DNA from: Staphylococcus condimenti
Lineage (GTDB): Bacteria > Bacillota > Bacilli > Staphylococcales > Staphylococcaceae
Assembly: GCF_001618885.1 (NCBI RefSeq)
Contig: NZ_CP015114.1
Location: 186,001-250,000, forward strand
DNA: 64,000 bases
Direction: 5' to 3'
The notes below the pieces were generated by a model. The model saw only the letters and a program-made list of their open reading frames with translations. It was not told the origin of the DNA and searched no databases. Each line of letters begins with the position of its first letter. Position 1 is the first letter of the stretch. Shown here in pieces: positions 1 to 8,698 of the stretch. Made by a program: the position numbers and the translations under genes.

Positions 1-2
1 TT

Positions 3-32
3 TTGTGAGTAAATCAAGACTTATGATAAAAT
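3..32 (+). promoter_or_regulatory. Probable polA promoter
   Basis: A TTGTGA -35-like hexamer (3-8) lies 18 nt from TAAAAT (27-32). A TGA directly before the -10 gives an extended -10. The start codon follows 29 nt downstream. Seen by eye only; the upstream gene lies outside the window, so read-through cannot be excluded. Confidence 0.45.
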
Positions 33-61
33 AAAGTTAAATCAATTCAGGAGGTTATCAC

Positions 62-2692
62 GTGGAAAAATTAGTATTAATTGATGGAAATAGTTTAAGT
101 TTCCGCGCATTTTATGCTTTACCTCTTTTGACAAATCGTGCGGGCATTCATACAAATGCTGTATATGGATTCGCTATGTTATTAGAAAAGATAAAAAAAG
201 AAGAACAGCCGACAAACTTTTTAGTTGCGTTTGATGCAGGCAAAACAACTTTCAGACATGAAACATTCGGTGATTATAAAGGTGGTCGACAAAAGACTCC
301 ACCAGAATTGAGCGAACAATTTCCTTTAATCCGTCAATTATTGGATGCTTATCAGATTAAGCATTATGAATTAGAGAATTATGAAGCGGATGATATCATA
401 GGAACATTAAGCAAAGAGGCTGACAAAGCAGGTATTAAAACTATTATAGTGACAGGAGACAGAGACTTAACACAACTGGCTTCAGACAATGTGACAATTT
501 ATTATACGAAAAAAGGTGTTACAGATGTTGATCACTATACGCCTGAATTCATAGCTGAAAAGTATAATGGTTTAAAACCTTCTCAAATTATTGATATGAA
601 AGGGCTTATGGGCGATACTTCCGATAATATTCCTGGCATCGCGGGTGTAGGAGAAAAAACGGCAATTAAGCTTTTGAACCAATATGATACTGTTGAAAAT
701 TTGTATGAACATATCGATGAAGTATCAGGTAAAAAATTAAAAGAAAAACTTGAAAATGGACAAGAAGATGCATTTATGAGTAAGCAATTGGCCACAATCA
801 AACGTGATAGTCCGATTGAAGTATCGTTAAAAGATACTAAATTACCTGAAGACGCAGATCAAACTGCAAAAATTGATTTGTTTAAGGAATTGGATTTCAA
901 GCAAATGTTGAATCAAATCGATGTAGATGCAGAAGATAAAACTGAAGAAAAACGAGAATATAAAATAGAACATGATTTTGATGCGATTAATTTCAATGAT
1001 TTATCAGAAGCATCCATTCATTTTGAAGTGGATGAAGGCGATTATTTAACTGCAGATATTCTAAAGTTCGGACTTCAAGCAGATGGGCATTTTGTTGTCA
1101 TTAATGCTGATCAAGTCCAAAATTTTCCAGAATTAGTAAAATGGTTAGAAAATGATCAAACTCGAAAACGTGTATATGATGCTAAAAAAACTTATGCAGA
1201 GGCGCACCGACTTAATATTGATATTAAAAATATTTCGTTTGATATCATGTTAGCAAGTTATATCTTAGACCCATCAAGAAGCATTGATGATGTTTATTCA
1301 GTTGTTCATAACTATGGTCAAAATTACGTGGCCGAAGAAGTAAATATATATGGCAAAGGACGTAAAAGACAAATTCCTGCAGATGAGGTGCTAGATACTT
1401 ATATTGCTTCTATTTTAGATGCAATTTCTGAAAGTACGCCAATTATGTATGATCAGCTTGAAGAATATAATCAGCTTGATTTGTTTGAGTCATTAGAGTT
1501 GCCGCTTGCACGTATTTTGGGTGAAATGGAAGAATTGGGTATTTATACAGATGTGGATGAATTAAAAGAAATGGAAAAAGAAATCCAAGGTAAATTAGAT
1601 ACCTTAATAGCGCGTATACATGAATCTGCAGGTGAAGACTTTAATATTAATTCACCTAAACAGCTAGGAGTAGTGCTTTTTGAAAATCTTAAACTACCTG
1701 TTATTAAAAAGACAAAAACAGGCTATTCAACTGCAGTAGATGTGCTTGAGCAATTACAAGGCGAACATCCTATTATAGATGATATACTCGAATATCGTCA
1801 GCTTTCTAAATTACAATCGACTTACATCGAAGGTTTGCAAAAAGTTATTCAAAAAGATCATCGTATCCATACACATTTCAATCAGACATTAGCCCAAACT
1901 GGAAGATTATCTTCTGTAGATCCAAATTTACAAAATATTCCAGTGAGATTAGAAGAAGGACGCAGAATTCGTAAAGCGTTTAAACCGGCAGAAGCGGGCA
2001 ATGTTATCTTGTCAGCTGACTATTCTCAAATCGAATTACGTGTACTTGCACACATCACACAAGATGAAAGTATGATAAAAGCTTTCAGAGAAGGTCATGA
2101 TATTCATACTGCGACTGCAATGAAAGTATTTGGAGTAGAAGCTGATGAAGTAGATGGTTTAATGCGCAGACAAGCAAAAGCAGTCAACTTTGGTATTGTA
2201 TACGGAATCAGTGATTACGGTTTAAGCCAAAGCTTAGGTATAACAAGAAAAGCTGCAAAGCAATTTATTGATGATTATTTAGACAGCTTTCCAGGTGTAA
2301 AACAATATATGAGTGATATTGTTAAAGATGCTAAAGCTAAAGGATATGTTGAAACACTATTACATCGTCGCAGATATATTCCAGATATTACGAGTCGTAA
2401 TTTTAATCGCAGAAGTTTTGCTGAAAGAACAGCGATGAATACTCCAATTCAAGGAAGTGCGGCTGATATTATTAAATTGGCTATGGTTAATTTTGATAAA
2501 GAAATTAAAAATAAAGATTTTCATGCACATTTGCTATTACAAGTACACGATGAGTTGATTTTTGAACTTCCTGAAGAAGAAGTAGAAGCATTTAGTGCAT
2601 TTATTGAAGATATAATGGATAATGCGATCGATTTAGACGTACCTTTACAAGTAGACACAAATTATGGTCCTACATGGTATGATGCAAAATAG
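62..2692 (+). CDS. polA: DNA polymerase I
   Basis: Family A DNA polymerase that fills gaps and removes RNA primers during Okazaki-fragment maturation and excision repair. The N-terminal ~290 residues form the 5'-3' exonuclease (flap nuclease) domain, with acidic clusters such as YEADDIIG and TGDRDL. The C-terminal half carries polymerase motif A (DYSQIELRVLAH, near residue 653), motif B (RRQAKAVNFGIVYG, near 702) and motif C (QVHDELIFE, near 826). The middle domain (about 310-480) looks like a decayed 3'-5' exonuclease, as in other Firmicute PolA proteins: the expected DxE motif is absent near HFEVDEGDY. Length (876 aa) is usual. The start is GTG at 62, with an AGGAGG Shine-Dalgarno at about 50-55. 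mutM follows after 15 nt and coaE after that, so this is probably a repair/housekeeping operon. Confidence 0.97.
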   Translation: MEKLVLIDGNSLSFRAFYALPLLTNRAGIHTNAVYGFAMLLEKIKKEEQPTNFLVAFDAGKTTFRHETFGDYKGGRQKTPPELSEQFPLIRQLLDAYQIKHYELENYEADDIIGTLSKEADKAGIKTIIVTGDRDLTQLASDNVTIYYTKKGVTDVDHYTPEFIAEKYNGLKPSQIIDMKGLMGDTSDNIPGIAGVGEKTAIKLLNQYDTVENLYEHIDEVSGKKLKEKLENGQEDAFMSKQLATIKRDSPIEVSLKDTKLPEDADQTAKIDLFKELDFKQMLNQIDVDAEDKTEEKREYKIEHDFDAINFNDLSEASIHFEVDEGDYLTADILKFGLQADGHFVVINADQVQNFPELVKWLENDQTRKRVYDAKKTYAEAHRLNIDIKNISFDIMLASYILDPSRSIDDVYSVVHNYGQNYVAEEVNIYGKGRKRQIPADEVLDTYIASILDAISESTPIMYDQLEEYNQLDLFESLELPLARILGEMEELGIYTDVDELKEMEKEIQGKLDTLIARIHESAGEDFNINSPKQLGVVLFENLKLPVIKKTKTGYSTAVDVLEQLQGEHPIIDDILEYRQLSKLQSTYIEGLQKVIQKDHRIHTHFNQTLAQTGRLSSVDPNLQNIPVRLEEGRRIRKAFKPAEAGNVILSADYSQIELRVLAHITQDESMIKAFREGHDIHTATAMKVFGVEADEVDGLMRRQAKAVNFGIVYGISDYGLSQSLGITRKAAKQFIDDYLDSFPGVKQYMSDIVKDAKAKGYVETLLHRRRYIPDITSRNFNRRSFAERTAMNTPIQGSAADIIKLAMVNFDKEIKNKDFHAHLLLQVHDELIFELPEEEVEAFSAFIEDIMDNAIDLDVPLQVDTNYGPTWYDAK

Positions 2693-2707
2693 AAAGAAGG
2701 AATTTGA

Positions 2708-3580
2708 ATGCCGGAATTACCAGAAGTTGAACATGTAAAACGCGGCATTGAACCGTTAGTATTAAATCAACGTATTGATGAAGTTGAATTCTCAGATGCT
2801 GTCATCAACGGGAAAGAAATTGGAAAAGATACGATTATTAAACAAATAGATTTACCAATGTTTAAATTATATTCAGAAGGCTATAAAATTACACAGGTTG
2901 AACGAAGAAGTAAATATATACTTTTTCATATTGAAACTGAAAATGACAAAAGAGTGCTAGTAAGTCATTTAGGGATGTCAGGTGGTTTCTTTGTTGTTGA
3001 TACATTAGAAGATATTATTGTCCCAAACTACAAAAAACATTGGCATGTCAATTTTAAATTAAGTAATGGTAAACAGCTTATATATTCAGATATACGACGT
3101 TTTGGTGAAATTAAGAATGTAGCAGATTTATCTGCGCATTCTTCTTTTTCCGAAATGGCACCAGAACCGTTTAATGAAGAAGCTCTTGCGTATTTTCAAC
3201 ATCAGTTAAATAAAAAAATATATCAAAATAAACCGATTAAACAGGTGATTTTAGATCACAAAGTTATTGCAGGATGCGGAAATATATATGCTTGTGAAGC
3301 TTTGTTTAATGCAAAAATCAATCCTGAACGTAGTGTGAATTCACTAAATGCGGATGAACAACAACGTGTATTTGATGAAGTAGTGAAAGTATTACGTTTA
3401 GGTATTGAAAATGGCGGTACAAGCATTTCCTCTTATCGTCACGCTGATGGTAAAACAGGAGAAATGCAGAATTATTTAAATGTATATAAAAAGAAAGTTT
3501 GCCCAGCTTGCGGCGGACCGATTCAAACAAAAGTCATTGCGGGCAGAAACACACACTATTGTCCACAATGCCAAAAATAG
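2708..3580 (+). CDS. mutM: Formamidopyrimidine-DNA glycosylase
   Basis: Bifunctional DNA glycosylase/AP lyase that removes 8-oxoguanine and other oxidised purines. The mature N-terminus PELPEVE supplies the catalytic Pro2 and Glu3. SHLGMSGG in the N-terminal domain and the helix-two-turn-helix region ([14 protein letters not shown]) fit the Fpg/Nei fold. A C-terminal zinc finger with Cys pairs CPAC and CPQC closes the protein (residues ~264-290). Length (290 aa) is typical. It lies 15 nt after polA and 17 nt before the chosen coaE start, with an AGAAAGGA Shine-Dalgarno, so it is probably co-transcribed with polA. Confidence 0.96.
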   Translation: MPELPEVEHVKRGIEPLVLNQRIDEVEFSDAVINGKEIGKDTIIKQIDLPMFKLYSEGYKITQVERRSKYILFHIETENDKRVLVSHLGMSGGFFVVDTLEDIIVPNYKKHWHVNFKLSNGKQLIYSDIRRFGEIKNVADLSAHSSFSEMAPEPFNEEALAYFQHQLNKKIYQNKPIKQVILDHKVIAGCGNIYACEALFNAKINPERSVNSLNADEQQRVFDEVVKVLRLGIENGGTSISSYRHADGKTGEMQNYLNVYKKKVCPACGGPIQTKVIAGRNTHYCPQCQK

Positions 3581-3597
3581 TAAGAAGGAGTCATTTT

Positions 3598-4224
3598 ATG
3601 GGAAAAGTGATAGGATTAACAGGTGGAATTGGTACTGGTAAATCTACAGTATCTAATCTTTTGGAAGTTCATGGCTTTAAAATTGTAGATGCAGATGTAG
3701 CGTCCAGAGAAGCAGTTGAAAAAGATTCAGAAGGCTTACAACAAGTAAAACAAGTATTCGGTGACAAAGCCGTTGATCAAAATGGAGAAATGGACCGTAA
3801 ATATATTGGAGAAATTGTATTTAATGATGCTAAAAAACGTAAAGAACTTAACCAAATCATCCATCCAATTGTTAGAGAAATCATGAATGAACAAAAAGAA
3901 CAATATTTAAGCGAAGGTTATAACGTCATTATGGATATACCGCTATTGTTTGAAAATAACTTGCAAGATACAGTAGATGAAACTTGGTTAGTATATGCAT
4001 CTGAAAGTATCCAAGTTGAAAGATTGATGGAACGCAATGACTTATCTCAAGAAGAAGCAAAAGCTAGAGTCTACAGTCAAATTTCAATTGATAAAAAACG
4101 ACGTATGGCTGATCATGTAATTGATAATCGAGGTACTTTATTGGAATTAAAACAAAATGTGGAACAATTATTAATGGATGAGGGATATATTCAACAAGCT
4201 GCATATAATCAGGATGAAGAATAA
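3598..4224 (+). CDS. coaE: Dephospho-CoA kinase
   Basis: Phosphorylates the 3'-OH of dephospho-CoA, the last step of coenzyme A synthesis in the cytosol. The P-loop GGIGTGKST is at residues 9-17 and a LID-type region (Arg/Lys-rich [17 protein letters not shown]) lies near the C-terminus, as in CoaE kinases. An upstream in-frame extension to 3499 exists, but it would overlap mutM by 82 nt. ATG 3598 has a good Shine-Dalgarno (AAGAAGGAG, 3582-3590) and gives the usual ~208 aa. Third gene of the polA-mutM-coaE group; a terminator follows. Confidence 0.95.
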   Translation: MGKVIGLTGGIGTGKSTVSNLLEVHGFKIVDADVASREAVEKDSEGLQQVKQVFGDKAVDQNGEMDRKYIGEIVFNDAKKRKELNQIIHPIVREIMNEQKEQYLSEGYNVIMDIPLLFENNLQDTVDETWLVYASESIQVERLMERNDLSQEEAKARVYSQISIDKKRRMADHVIDNRGTLLELKQNVEQLLMDEGYIQQAAYNQDEE

Positions 4225-4256
4225 GTAAGCCTTTTCATTTGTTTCAATACAGTTAA

Positions 4257-4292
4257 AATTACTTATCGTAAATGATAAGTAATTTTTTTATT
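4257..4292 (+). terminator. Terminator after coaE
   Basis: Inverted repeat AAATTACTTATC / GATAAGTAATTT with a 6-nt loop, followed by a run of T. It closes the polA-mutM-coaE unit and separates it from the gapB promoter. Confidence 0.85.
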
Positions 4293-4298
4293 TATTTT

Positions 4299-4313
4299 TG
4301 TAAAACGCTTTCA
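4299..4313 (+). promoter_or_regulatory. cre-like catabolite site upstream of gapB
   Basis: TGTAAAACGCTTTCA resembles the CcpA cre consensus TGWAANCGNTNWCA but carries one extra A in the left half (12 of 14 if aligned without the gap). It lies over the -35 region of the gapB promoter, where CcpA binding would repress. Repressing a gluconeogenic GAPDH in the presence of glucose makes sense, but no binding evidence is available here. Confidence 0.45.
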
Positions 4314-4327
4314 TTTTTCTGCGATTA

Positions 4328-4336
4328 TGCTATACT
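4328..4336 (+). promoter_or_regulatory. gapB extended -10 promoter
   Basis: TGC-TATACT forms an extended -10 about 45 nt before the gapB start. The -35 is poor, as is common for extended -10 promoters, and is overlapped by the cre-like sequence. Confidence 0.5.
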
Positions 4337-4380
4337 GATTCCATAAAGTATAACACATATAAAAACGAGGGGTGCTTTTT

Positions 4381-5403
4381 ATGACAACGAATATTGCAAT
4401 TAACGGAATGGGACGCATAGGACGTATGGTACTGCGTATTGCTTCTAAAAATGATGATTTAAACGTAGTAGCTATTAATGCGAGCTATCCTCCAGAAACA
4501 ATTGCACATTTAGTAAAATACGATACGACTCATGGTAAATATGATGGTGAGGTAGAGCCAACTGAAGAGGGCATTCGTATCGATGGTCATGATATTAAAT
4601 TAGTTTCAGACCGTAATCCGGAAAACTTACCTTGGAAAGATTTAGATATCGATATTGTCATAGAAGCTACAGGAAAATTCAACCACGGCGATAAAGCAAT
4701 TGCACATATCAATGCTGGCGCTAAAAAAGTATTATTGACTGGACCATCAAAAGGCGGTCATGTTCAAATGGTTGTTAAAGGCGTAAATGATGACAGCCTA
4801 GATGTTGAAGAGTATGACATTTTCAGTAATGCTTCATGTACTACAAACTGTATCGGTCCAGTTGCAAAAGTATTGAATGATAACTTTGGAATCGAAAATG
4901 GTTTGATGACAACTGTACATGCAATTACAAATGATCAAAAAAACATTGACAATCCTCATAAAGATTTACGTCGTGCACGTTCATGCAACGAAAGCATTAT
5001 TCCTACTTCAACAGGTGCTGCTAAAGCGCTTAAAGAAGTTTTACCGGAATTAGAAGGTAAATTGCATGGTATGGCATTACGTGTACCGACTAAAAACGTT
5101 TCATTAGTAGATTTAGTTGTAGATTTGAAAAAAGATGTTACAGCAGAAGAAGTTAATAAAGCTTTTGAAGATGCTGATTTAGATGGTGTTTTAGCTGTTT
5201 CAGATGAACCGTTAGTTTCAGTAGACTTTAATACAAACCCTAATTCTGCAATTGTTGATTCAATGTCAACAATGGTTATGGATGATAAAAAAGTAAAAGT
5301 TATCGCATGGTATGATAATGAATGGGGTTATTCAAACCGTGTTGTTGATATTGCAGTGCAAATCGGCGAATTATTAAATACTAAAGAAAAAGCAACAGCT
5401 TAA
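4381..5403 (+). CDS. gapB: Glyceraldehyde-3-phosphate dehydrogenase, GapB type
   Basis: NAD(P)-dependent GAPDH interconverting glyceraldehyde-3-phosphate and 1,3-bisphosphoglycerate. N-terminal Rossmann motif NGMGRIGRMVLR; active-site SNASCTTNC with catalytic Cys at about residue 153. An isolated gapB, away from the pgk-tpi-pgm-eno glycolytic cluster, is typical of the gluconeogenic paralogue in Bacillus and Staphylococcus; that assignment comes from sequence resemblance and context. GTG 4372 in frame lies inside the Shine-Dalgarno (GAGGGGTG), so ATG 4381 is preferred (340 aa). Monocistronic, between two terminators. A cre-like site overlaps its promoter. Confidence 0.93.
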   Translation: MTTNIAINGMGRIGRMVLRIASKNDDLNVVAINASYPPETIAHLVKYDTTHGKYDGEVEPTEEGIRIDGHDIKLVSDRNPENLPWKDLDIDIVIEATGKFNHGDKAIAHINAGAKKVLLTGPSKGGHVQMVVKGVNDDSLDVEEYDIFSNASCTTNCIGPVAKVLNDNFGIENGLMTTVHAITNDQKNIDNPHKDLRRARSCNESIIPTSTGAAKALKEVLPELEGKLHGMALRVPTKNVSLVDLVVDLKKDVTAEEVNKAFEDADLDGVLAVSDEPLVSVDFNTNPNSAIVDSMSTMVMDDKKVKVIAWYDNEWGYSNRVVDIAVQIGELLNTKEKATA

Positions 5404-5429
5404 TTGCGAGTTAATTTCATAAATTTTCA

Positions 5430-5470
5430 CCAGCTGATTGGAAGTAGGGCTCCAATCAGCTGGTTTTTTA
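5430..5470 (+). terminator. Terminator after gapB
   Basis: A perfect 13-bp stem (CCAGCTGATTGGA / TCCAATCAGCTGG) with an 8-nt loop, followed by TTTTTT. Strong intrinsic terminator. Confidence 0.92.
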
Positions 5471-5500
5471 GTGCAATCAATCATAAATGTTTCGCTTTCT

Positions 5501-5528
5501 TTTGTGTGAAGAAAGATTATAGTATAAT
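5501..5528 (+). promoter_or_regulatory. Probable nrdR operon promoter
   Basis: TATAAT at 5523-5528 with a weak TTTGTG -35 at 5501-5506 (16-nt spacer). It lies 31 nt before nrdR and just after the gapB terminator, so it should drive nrdR-dnaB-dnaI. Confidence 0.5.
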
Positions 5529-5558
5529 AGGCATAATTAATATGAGAGGTGAAAATGA

Positions 5559-6032
5559 ATGAAATGCCCTAAATGTAATTCAACACATTCTCGTGTAGTT
5601 GATTCCAGACATGCAGATGAAGTTAATGCAATCCGTAGACGACGAGAATGTGAAAATTGCGGCACACGTTTTACAACATTTGAACATATAGAAATGAGCC
5701 CGCTGATTGTTGTCAAAAAAGATGGCACACGCGAGCAATTCTTAAGAGATAAGATTTTAAACGGGCTAGTTCGTTCATGTGAAAAACGTCCAGTCGGTTA
5801 TCAGCAACTTGAAGATATTACCAATAAAGTAGAATGGCGTTTGCGAGATGAAGGCCAAGCAGAAGTATCTTCTAGAGAAATAGGAGAACATGTAATGAAT
5901 TTATTGATGCATGTCGATCAAGTTTCGTATGTCCGTTTCGCCTCAGTTTATAAGGAATTTAAAGATGTTGATCAGTTACTCGAATCTATGCAAGGTATAT
6001 TGCAAGAAAAGAACAAACGGAGTGACAATTAA
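5559..6032 (+). CDS. nrdR: Transcriptional repressor NrdR
   Basis: Nucleotide-sensing repressor of ribonucleotide reductase genes. The N-terminal zinc ribbon has Cys3, Cys6, Cys31 and Cys34, with a basic RRRR stretch in the DNA-binding part. An ATP-cone domain follows ([11 protein letters not shown] onward, ~residues 48-138), which binds ATP/dATP. Length (157 aa) is usual. The stop is only 2 nt before dnaB, and dnaB overlaps dnaI by 4 nt, so dNTP-supply control and replication initiation are transcribed together. Confidence 0.96.
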   Translation: MKCPKCNSTHSRVVDSRHADEVNAIRRRRECENCGTRFTTFEHIEMSPLIVVKKDGTREQFLRDKILNGLVRSCEKRPVGYQQLEDITNKVEWRLRDEGQAEVSSREIGEHVMNLLMHVDQVSYVRFASVYKEFKDVDQLLESMQGILQEKNKRSDN

Positions 6033-6034
6033 TC

Positions 6035-7456
6035 ATGTTTAGTCAAGATGATTTCGGTATTCGACCGCAAGATCCGTTCAATGTACTTCAACCTGATAAA
6101 TTATCTGAAACGCAGTTAGAAGTATTGAATCGATTGATGACACCCTTAATCGGAACACAAGCTGTTGGTATATACCACTACTTATCACAATTTGCGAATT
6201 TAGATTCTAATCAATCAATAAGCCATTATGTCATTATGAGCGAACTGAAAATCAATTTAGGAGATTTTCGTGAAGAAATGAACCTGCTAGAAGCAATCGG
6301 GTTAATTAAAACTTTCGTCAAACACGGTAAAGAAAACTCTCATTTTGTATACGAATTGATTCAGCCGCCTACACCTAAGCAGTTTTTTAATGATCCGATG
6401 CTTTCAGTCTATCTTTATAAAGAAGTGGACAAAAACCGCTTTCATCAATTGAGACGATATTTTGAACAACAACAAATGAATTTAAGCGACTATCAAGAAG
6501 TAACACGAAATTTCATTGATGTTTTTAAAGTACCTAACCAAGCTTTTGATGATGTTCAAAAAAATAATATTAAACAAACTGCTTCATACAAAGGTATCAA
6601 TCTAGACAGAGTTCAATTTGATTTTGAGACGCTATATCAATTATTAAGCAACCACTTTGTCAGTTCAGAAATCGTTGAAGAACAAGCCAAGGGTCTTATT
6701 ACTCAACTTGCTGTTTTATATGGCATCACTCCAGAAGGAATGAAGGGATTGATTTTAAAATCTTTAACGAGCGGCCAGCGTATTTCTTATGAAGAATTAA
6801 GAAAACAAGCACGTTCTTTCTATGCAATTGAACATGAAAATCAATTACCGTCATTAGAGTCTAAAGTTGAATTGCAGTCTACTAATACACAAAAACAAGA
6901 AGTTGTTGAATTAACCAAAGCTCCGCAAACGCCAGAAGAGTTTGAGAGCTGGTTTGAATTAATGGACACAACAAGTCCAATTGATATGTTAGCAAGTTGG
7001 TCTAAATCTGAGCCTACATTGAAACAAAAGTATATGGTTGAAGATTTGATGGTACGTGAACAATTACCTTTTGGGGTTATCAACATGCTGCTTCAATATG
7101 TCATGTTAAATAATGATATGCAATTACCAAAGTCATATATTCAAGAAATTGCTTCTAATTGGAAAAAGAAAGAATTGGCATCTGCTGAACAAGCATATCA
7201 TCACGTAAAAGAAATGAAAAAAGCTGAAAAACAACGTAAAGCGAAACAAAACAATAGTCAGCGTAACTTTAAAAATTATGGTCAGCAAGTGGTATCAAAA
7301 GAAATCACGCCAGAGTGGTTGATTAGAGGAGATCATAAAAAAAGACGCGGCAAAAAAAACGAAACGCAATCTGATTCTGATGATCAAAGCTTAGCTCAAG
7401 ATAGAGCGAACTTTTTAAAACATTTAAATGAAACATGGAAGGAGGATGACGAATGA
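6035..7456 (+). CDS. dnaB: Replication initiation and membrane attachment protein DnaB
   Basis: Firmicute DnaB (not the helicase): a primosome protein acting with DnaD and DnaI to load the DnaC replicative helicase at oriC and at restarted forks. The protein has an N-terminal winged-helix-type region followed by DnaB/DnaD-like segments. Its C-terminal ~80 residues are Lys/Gln-rich and probably flexible (EMKKAEKQRKAKQNN). Length (473 aa) fits. The only Shine-Dalgarno candidate lies at the end of nrdR (ACGGAGTG), so translation is probably coupled to nrdR. Recognition rests on resemblance and on the diagnostic nrdR-dnaB-dnaI order. Confidence 0.93.
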   Translation: MFSQDDFGIRPQDPFNVLQPDKLSETQLEVLNRLMTPLIGTQAVGIYHYLSQFANLDSNQSISHYVIMSELKINLGDFREEMNLLEAIGLIKTFVKHGKENSHFVYELIQPPTPKQFFNDPMLSVYLYKEVDKNRFHQLRRYFEQQQMNLSDYQEVTRNFIDVFKVPNQAFDDVQKNNIKQTASYKGINLDRVQFDFETLYQLLSNHFVSSEIVEEQAKGLITQLAVLYGITPEGMKGLILKSLTSGQRISYEELRKQARSFYAIEHENQLPSLESKVELQSTNTQKQEVVELTKAPQTPEEFESWFELMDTTSPIDMLASWSKSEPTLKQKYMVEDLMVREQLPFGVINMLLQYVMLNNDMQLPKSYIQEIASNWKKKELASAEQAYHHVKEMKKAEKQRKAKQNNSQRNFKNYGQQVVSKEITPEWLIRGDHKKRRGKKNETQSDSDDQSLAQDRANFLKHLNETWKEDDE

Positions 7457-8376
7457 AGCGGTTCAGTAATATAATGCAGACATCTCCTGATTTTCAAAAA
7501 AGGTTTGAAAAAATCAAGAAAGATGTCATTAATGATCCAGATGTAAAACAATTTTTAGAAACGCATCAATCAGAGTTAACGAATCGAATGATTGATGAGG
7601 ATCTGAATATTTTACAAGAATATAAAGACCAGCAAAAACACTATGATGGTCATGATTTTGCAGACTGTCCGAATTTTGTAAAAGGTCATGTACCTGAACT
7701 TTATATTGAAAACGGTCGTATTAAAATCAAATATTTACCGTGTCCATGCAAGATCAAACATGATGAAGAACAAAGAGAAGCACATCTTATTACTTCACAT
7801 CATATGCAAAGAGATACATTGAATGCTAAATTAAAAGATATTTATATGGATAAGCGGGATAGATTGAATGTTGCAATGGTAGCTGATAAGTTTTGTAAAG
7901 ATGTGATTGCAGAAAAAGAAAATGTGAAGGGATTATATCTTTATGGTTCATTTGGTACAGGCAAGTCTTTTATTTTAGGTGCTATTGCCAATCAATTGAA
8001 ATCAAAAAAAATACCTTCGACCATTGTTTATTTGCCTGAATTTATTCGTACTTTGAAAAATGGTTTCAAAGATGGTTCTTACGAAAAGAAATTGCAGCGA
8101 ATCAGAGAAGCGAATATATTAATGCTTGATGATATTGGTGCTGAAGAAGTGACGCCGTGGGTGAGAGATGAAGTCATCGGACCATTACTTCATTATCGGA
8201 TGGTGCATGAACTTCCCACGTTGTTCAGTTCAAATTTAGATTTTAATGCACTTGAACATCATCTTTCTATAACGCGTAATGGCGCAGAAGAGACCAAAGC
8301 TGCTAGAATTATGGAACGTATAAAATCGTTAGCAACTCCATATGAACTTGTTGGAGAGAATTATCGTGACGATTGA
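7453..8376 (+). CDS. dnaI: Primosomal helicase loader DnaI
   Basis: AAA+ ATPase that loads the hexameric replicative helicase onto DNA, the counterpart of E. coli DnaC. The N-terminal domain (1-135) contains Cys/His residues (CPNFVKGH, CPCKIKHDEE) fitting the zinc-binding helicase-interaction domain. Walker A GSFGTGKS starts at residue 165 and Walker B is ILMLDDIGAEE. Length (307 aa) is usual. It overlaps dnaB by 4 nt (ATGA) with Shine-Dalgarno AAGGAGG. A promoter for the thrS leader overlaps its stop codon; no terminator separates them. Confidence 0.96.
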   Translation: MKRFSNIMQTSPDFQKRFEKIKKDVINDPDVKQFLETHQSELTNRMIDEDLNILQEYKDQQKHYDGHDFADCPNFVKGHVPELYIENGRIKIKYLPCPCKIKHDEEQREAHLITSHHMQRDTLNAKLKDIYMDKRDRLNVAMVADKFCKDVIAEKENVKGLYLYGSFGTGKSFILGAIANQLKSKKIPSTIVYLPEFIRTLKNGFKDGSYEKKLQRIREANILMLDDIGAEEVTPWVRDEVIGPLLHYRMVHELPTLFSSNLDFNALEHHLSITRNGAEETKAARIMERIKSLATPYELVGENYRDD

Positions 8377-8400
8377 AATTTTGAAAAAATGAGTTATAAT
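8373..8400 (+). promoter_or_regulatory. thrS promoter
   Basis: TTGAAA (8373-8378) and a consensus TATAAT (8395-8400) with a 16-nt spacer. The -35 overlaps the dnaI stop codon. It feeds directly into the T-box leader. Confidence 0.7.
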
Positions 8401-8406
8401 AAAGAT

Positions 8407-8665
8407 AAATCTGAATTAACGTAAAAAATCGAGGATAAGATGAATGGCTTCTTGATACACAGAAAATTGCTATTGATGAGAATGCAATTATCAACGCAAT
8501 TCGTTACTCCCTCGTTGATATCGATATTCGTAATGAATATCCGGCTCAAGACCGTTATCTTATGCAGAGATAGATAAATACATGCGGGAATCATGTATTT
8601 GTCTGAACTAGGGTGGTATCGCGATAACCTCGTCCCTTTATTAGGGAGGAGGTTTTTTTGTTTTT
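8407..8665 (+). promoter_or_regulatory. T-box leader of thrS
   Basis: tRNA-sensing transcription attenuator. The conserved T-box sequence AGGGTGGTATCGCG is at about 8610-8623, followed by a terminator: CCTCGTCCCTTTA / TTAGGGAGGAGG with a T run (8628-8660). Uncharged tRNA-Thr should stabilise the antiterminator and switch thrS on when threonine is short. An inverted repeat ATCAACG / CGTTGAT in Stem I (about 8489-8520) is visible. I did not assign the specifier codon; threonine is taken from the downstream gene. Confidence 0.9.
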
Positions 8666-8698
8666 ACGTAGAGGATTATATATTGGAGGCGTTTATGA

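Noticed and set aside
8394..8594. 66-codon minus-strand frame in the thrS leader
   Set aside because: The DNA is explained by the promoter and T-box structure.
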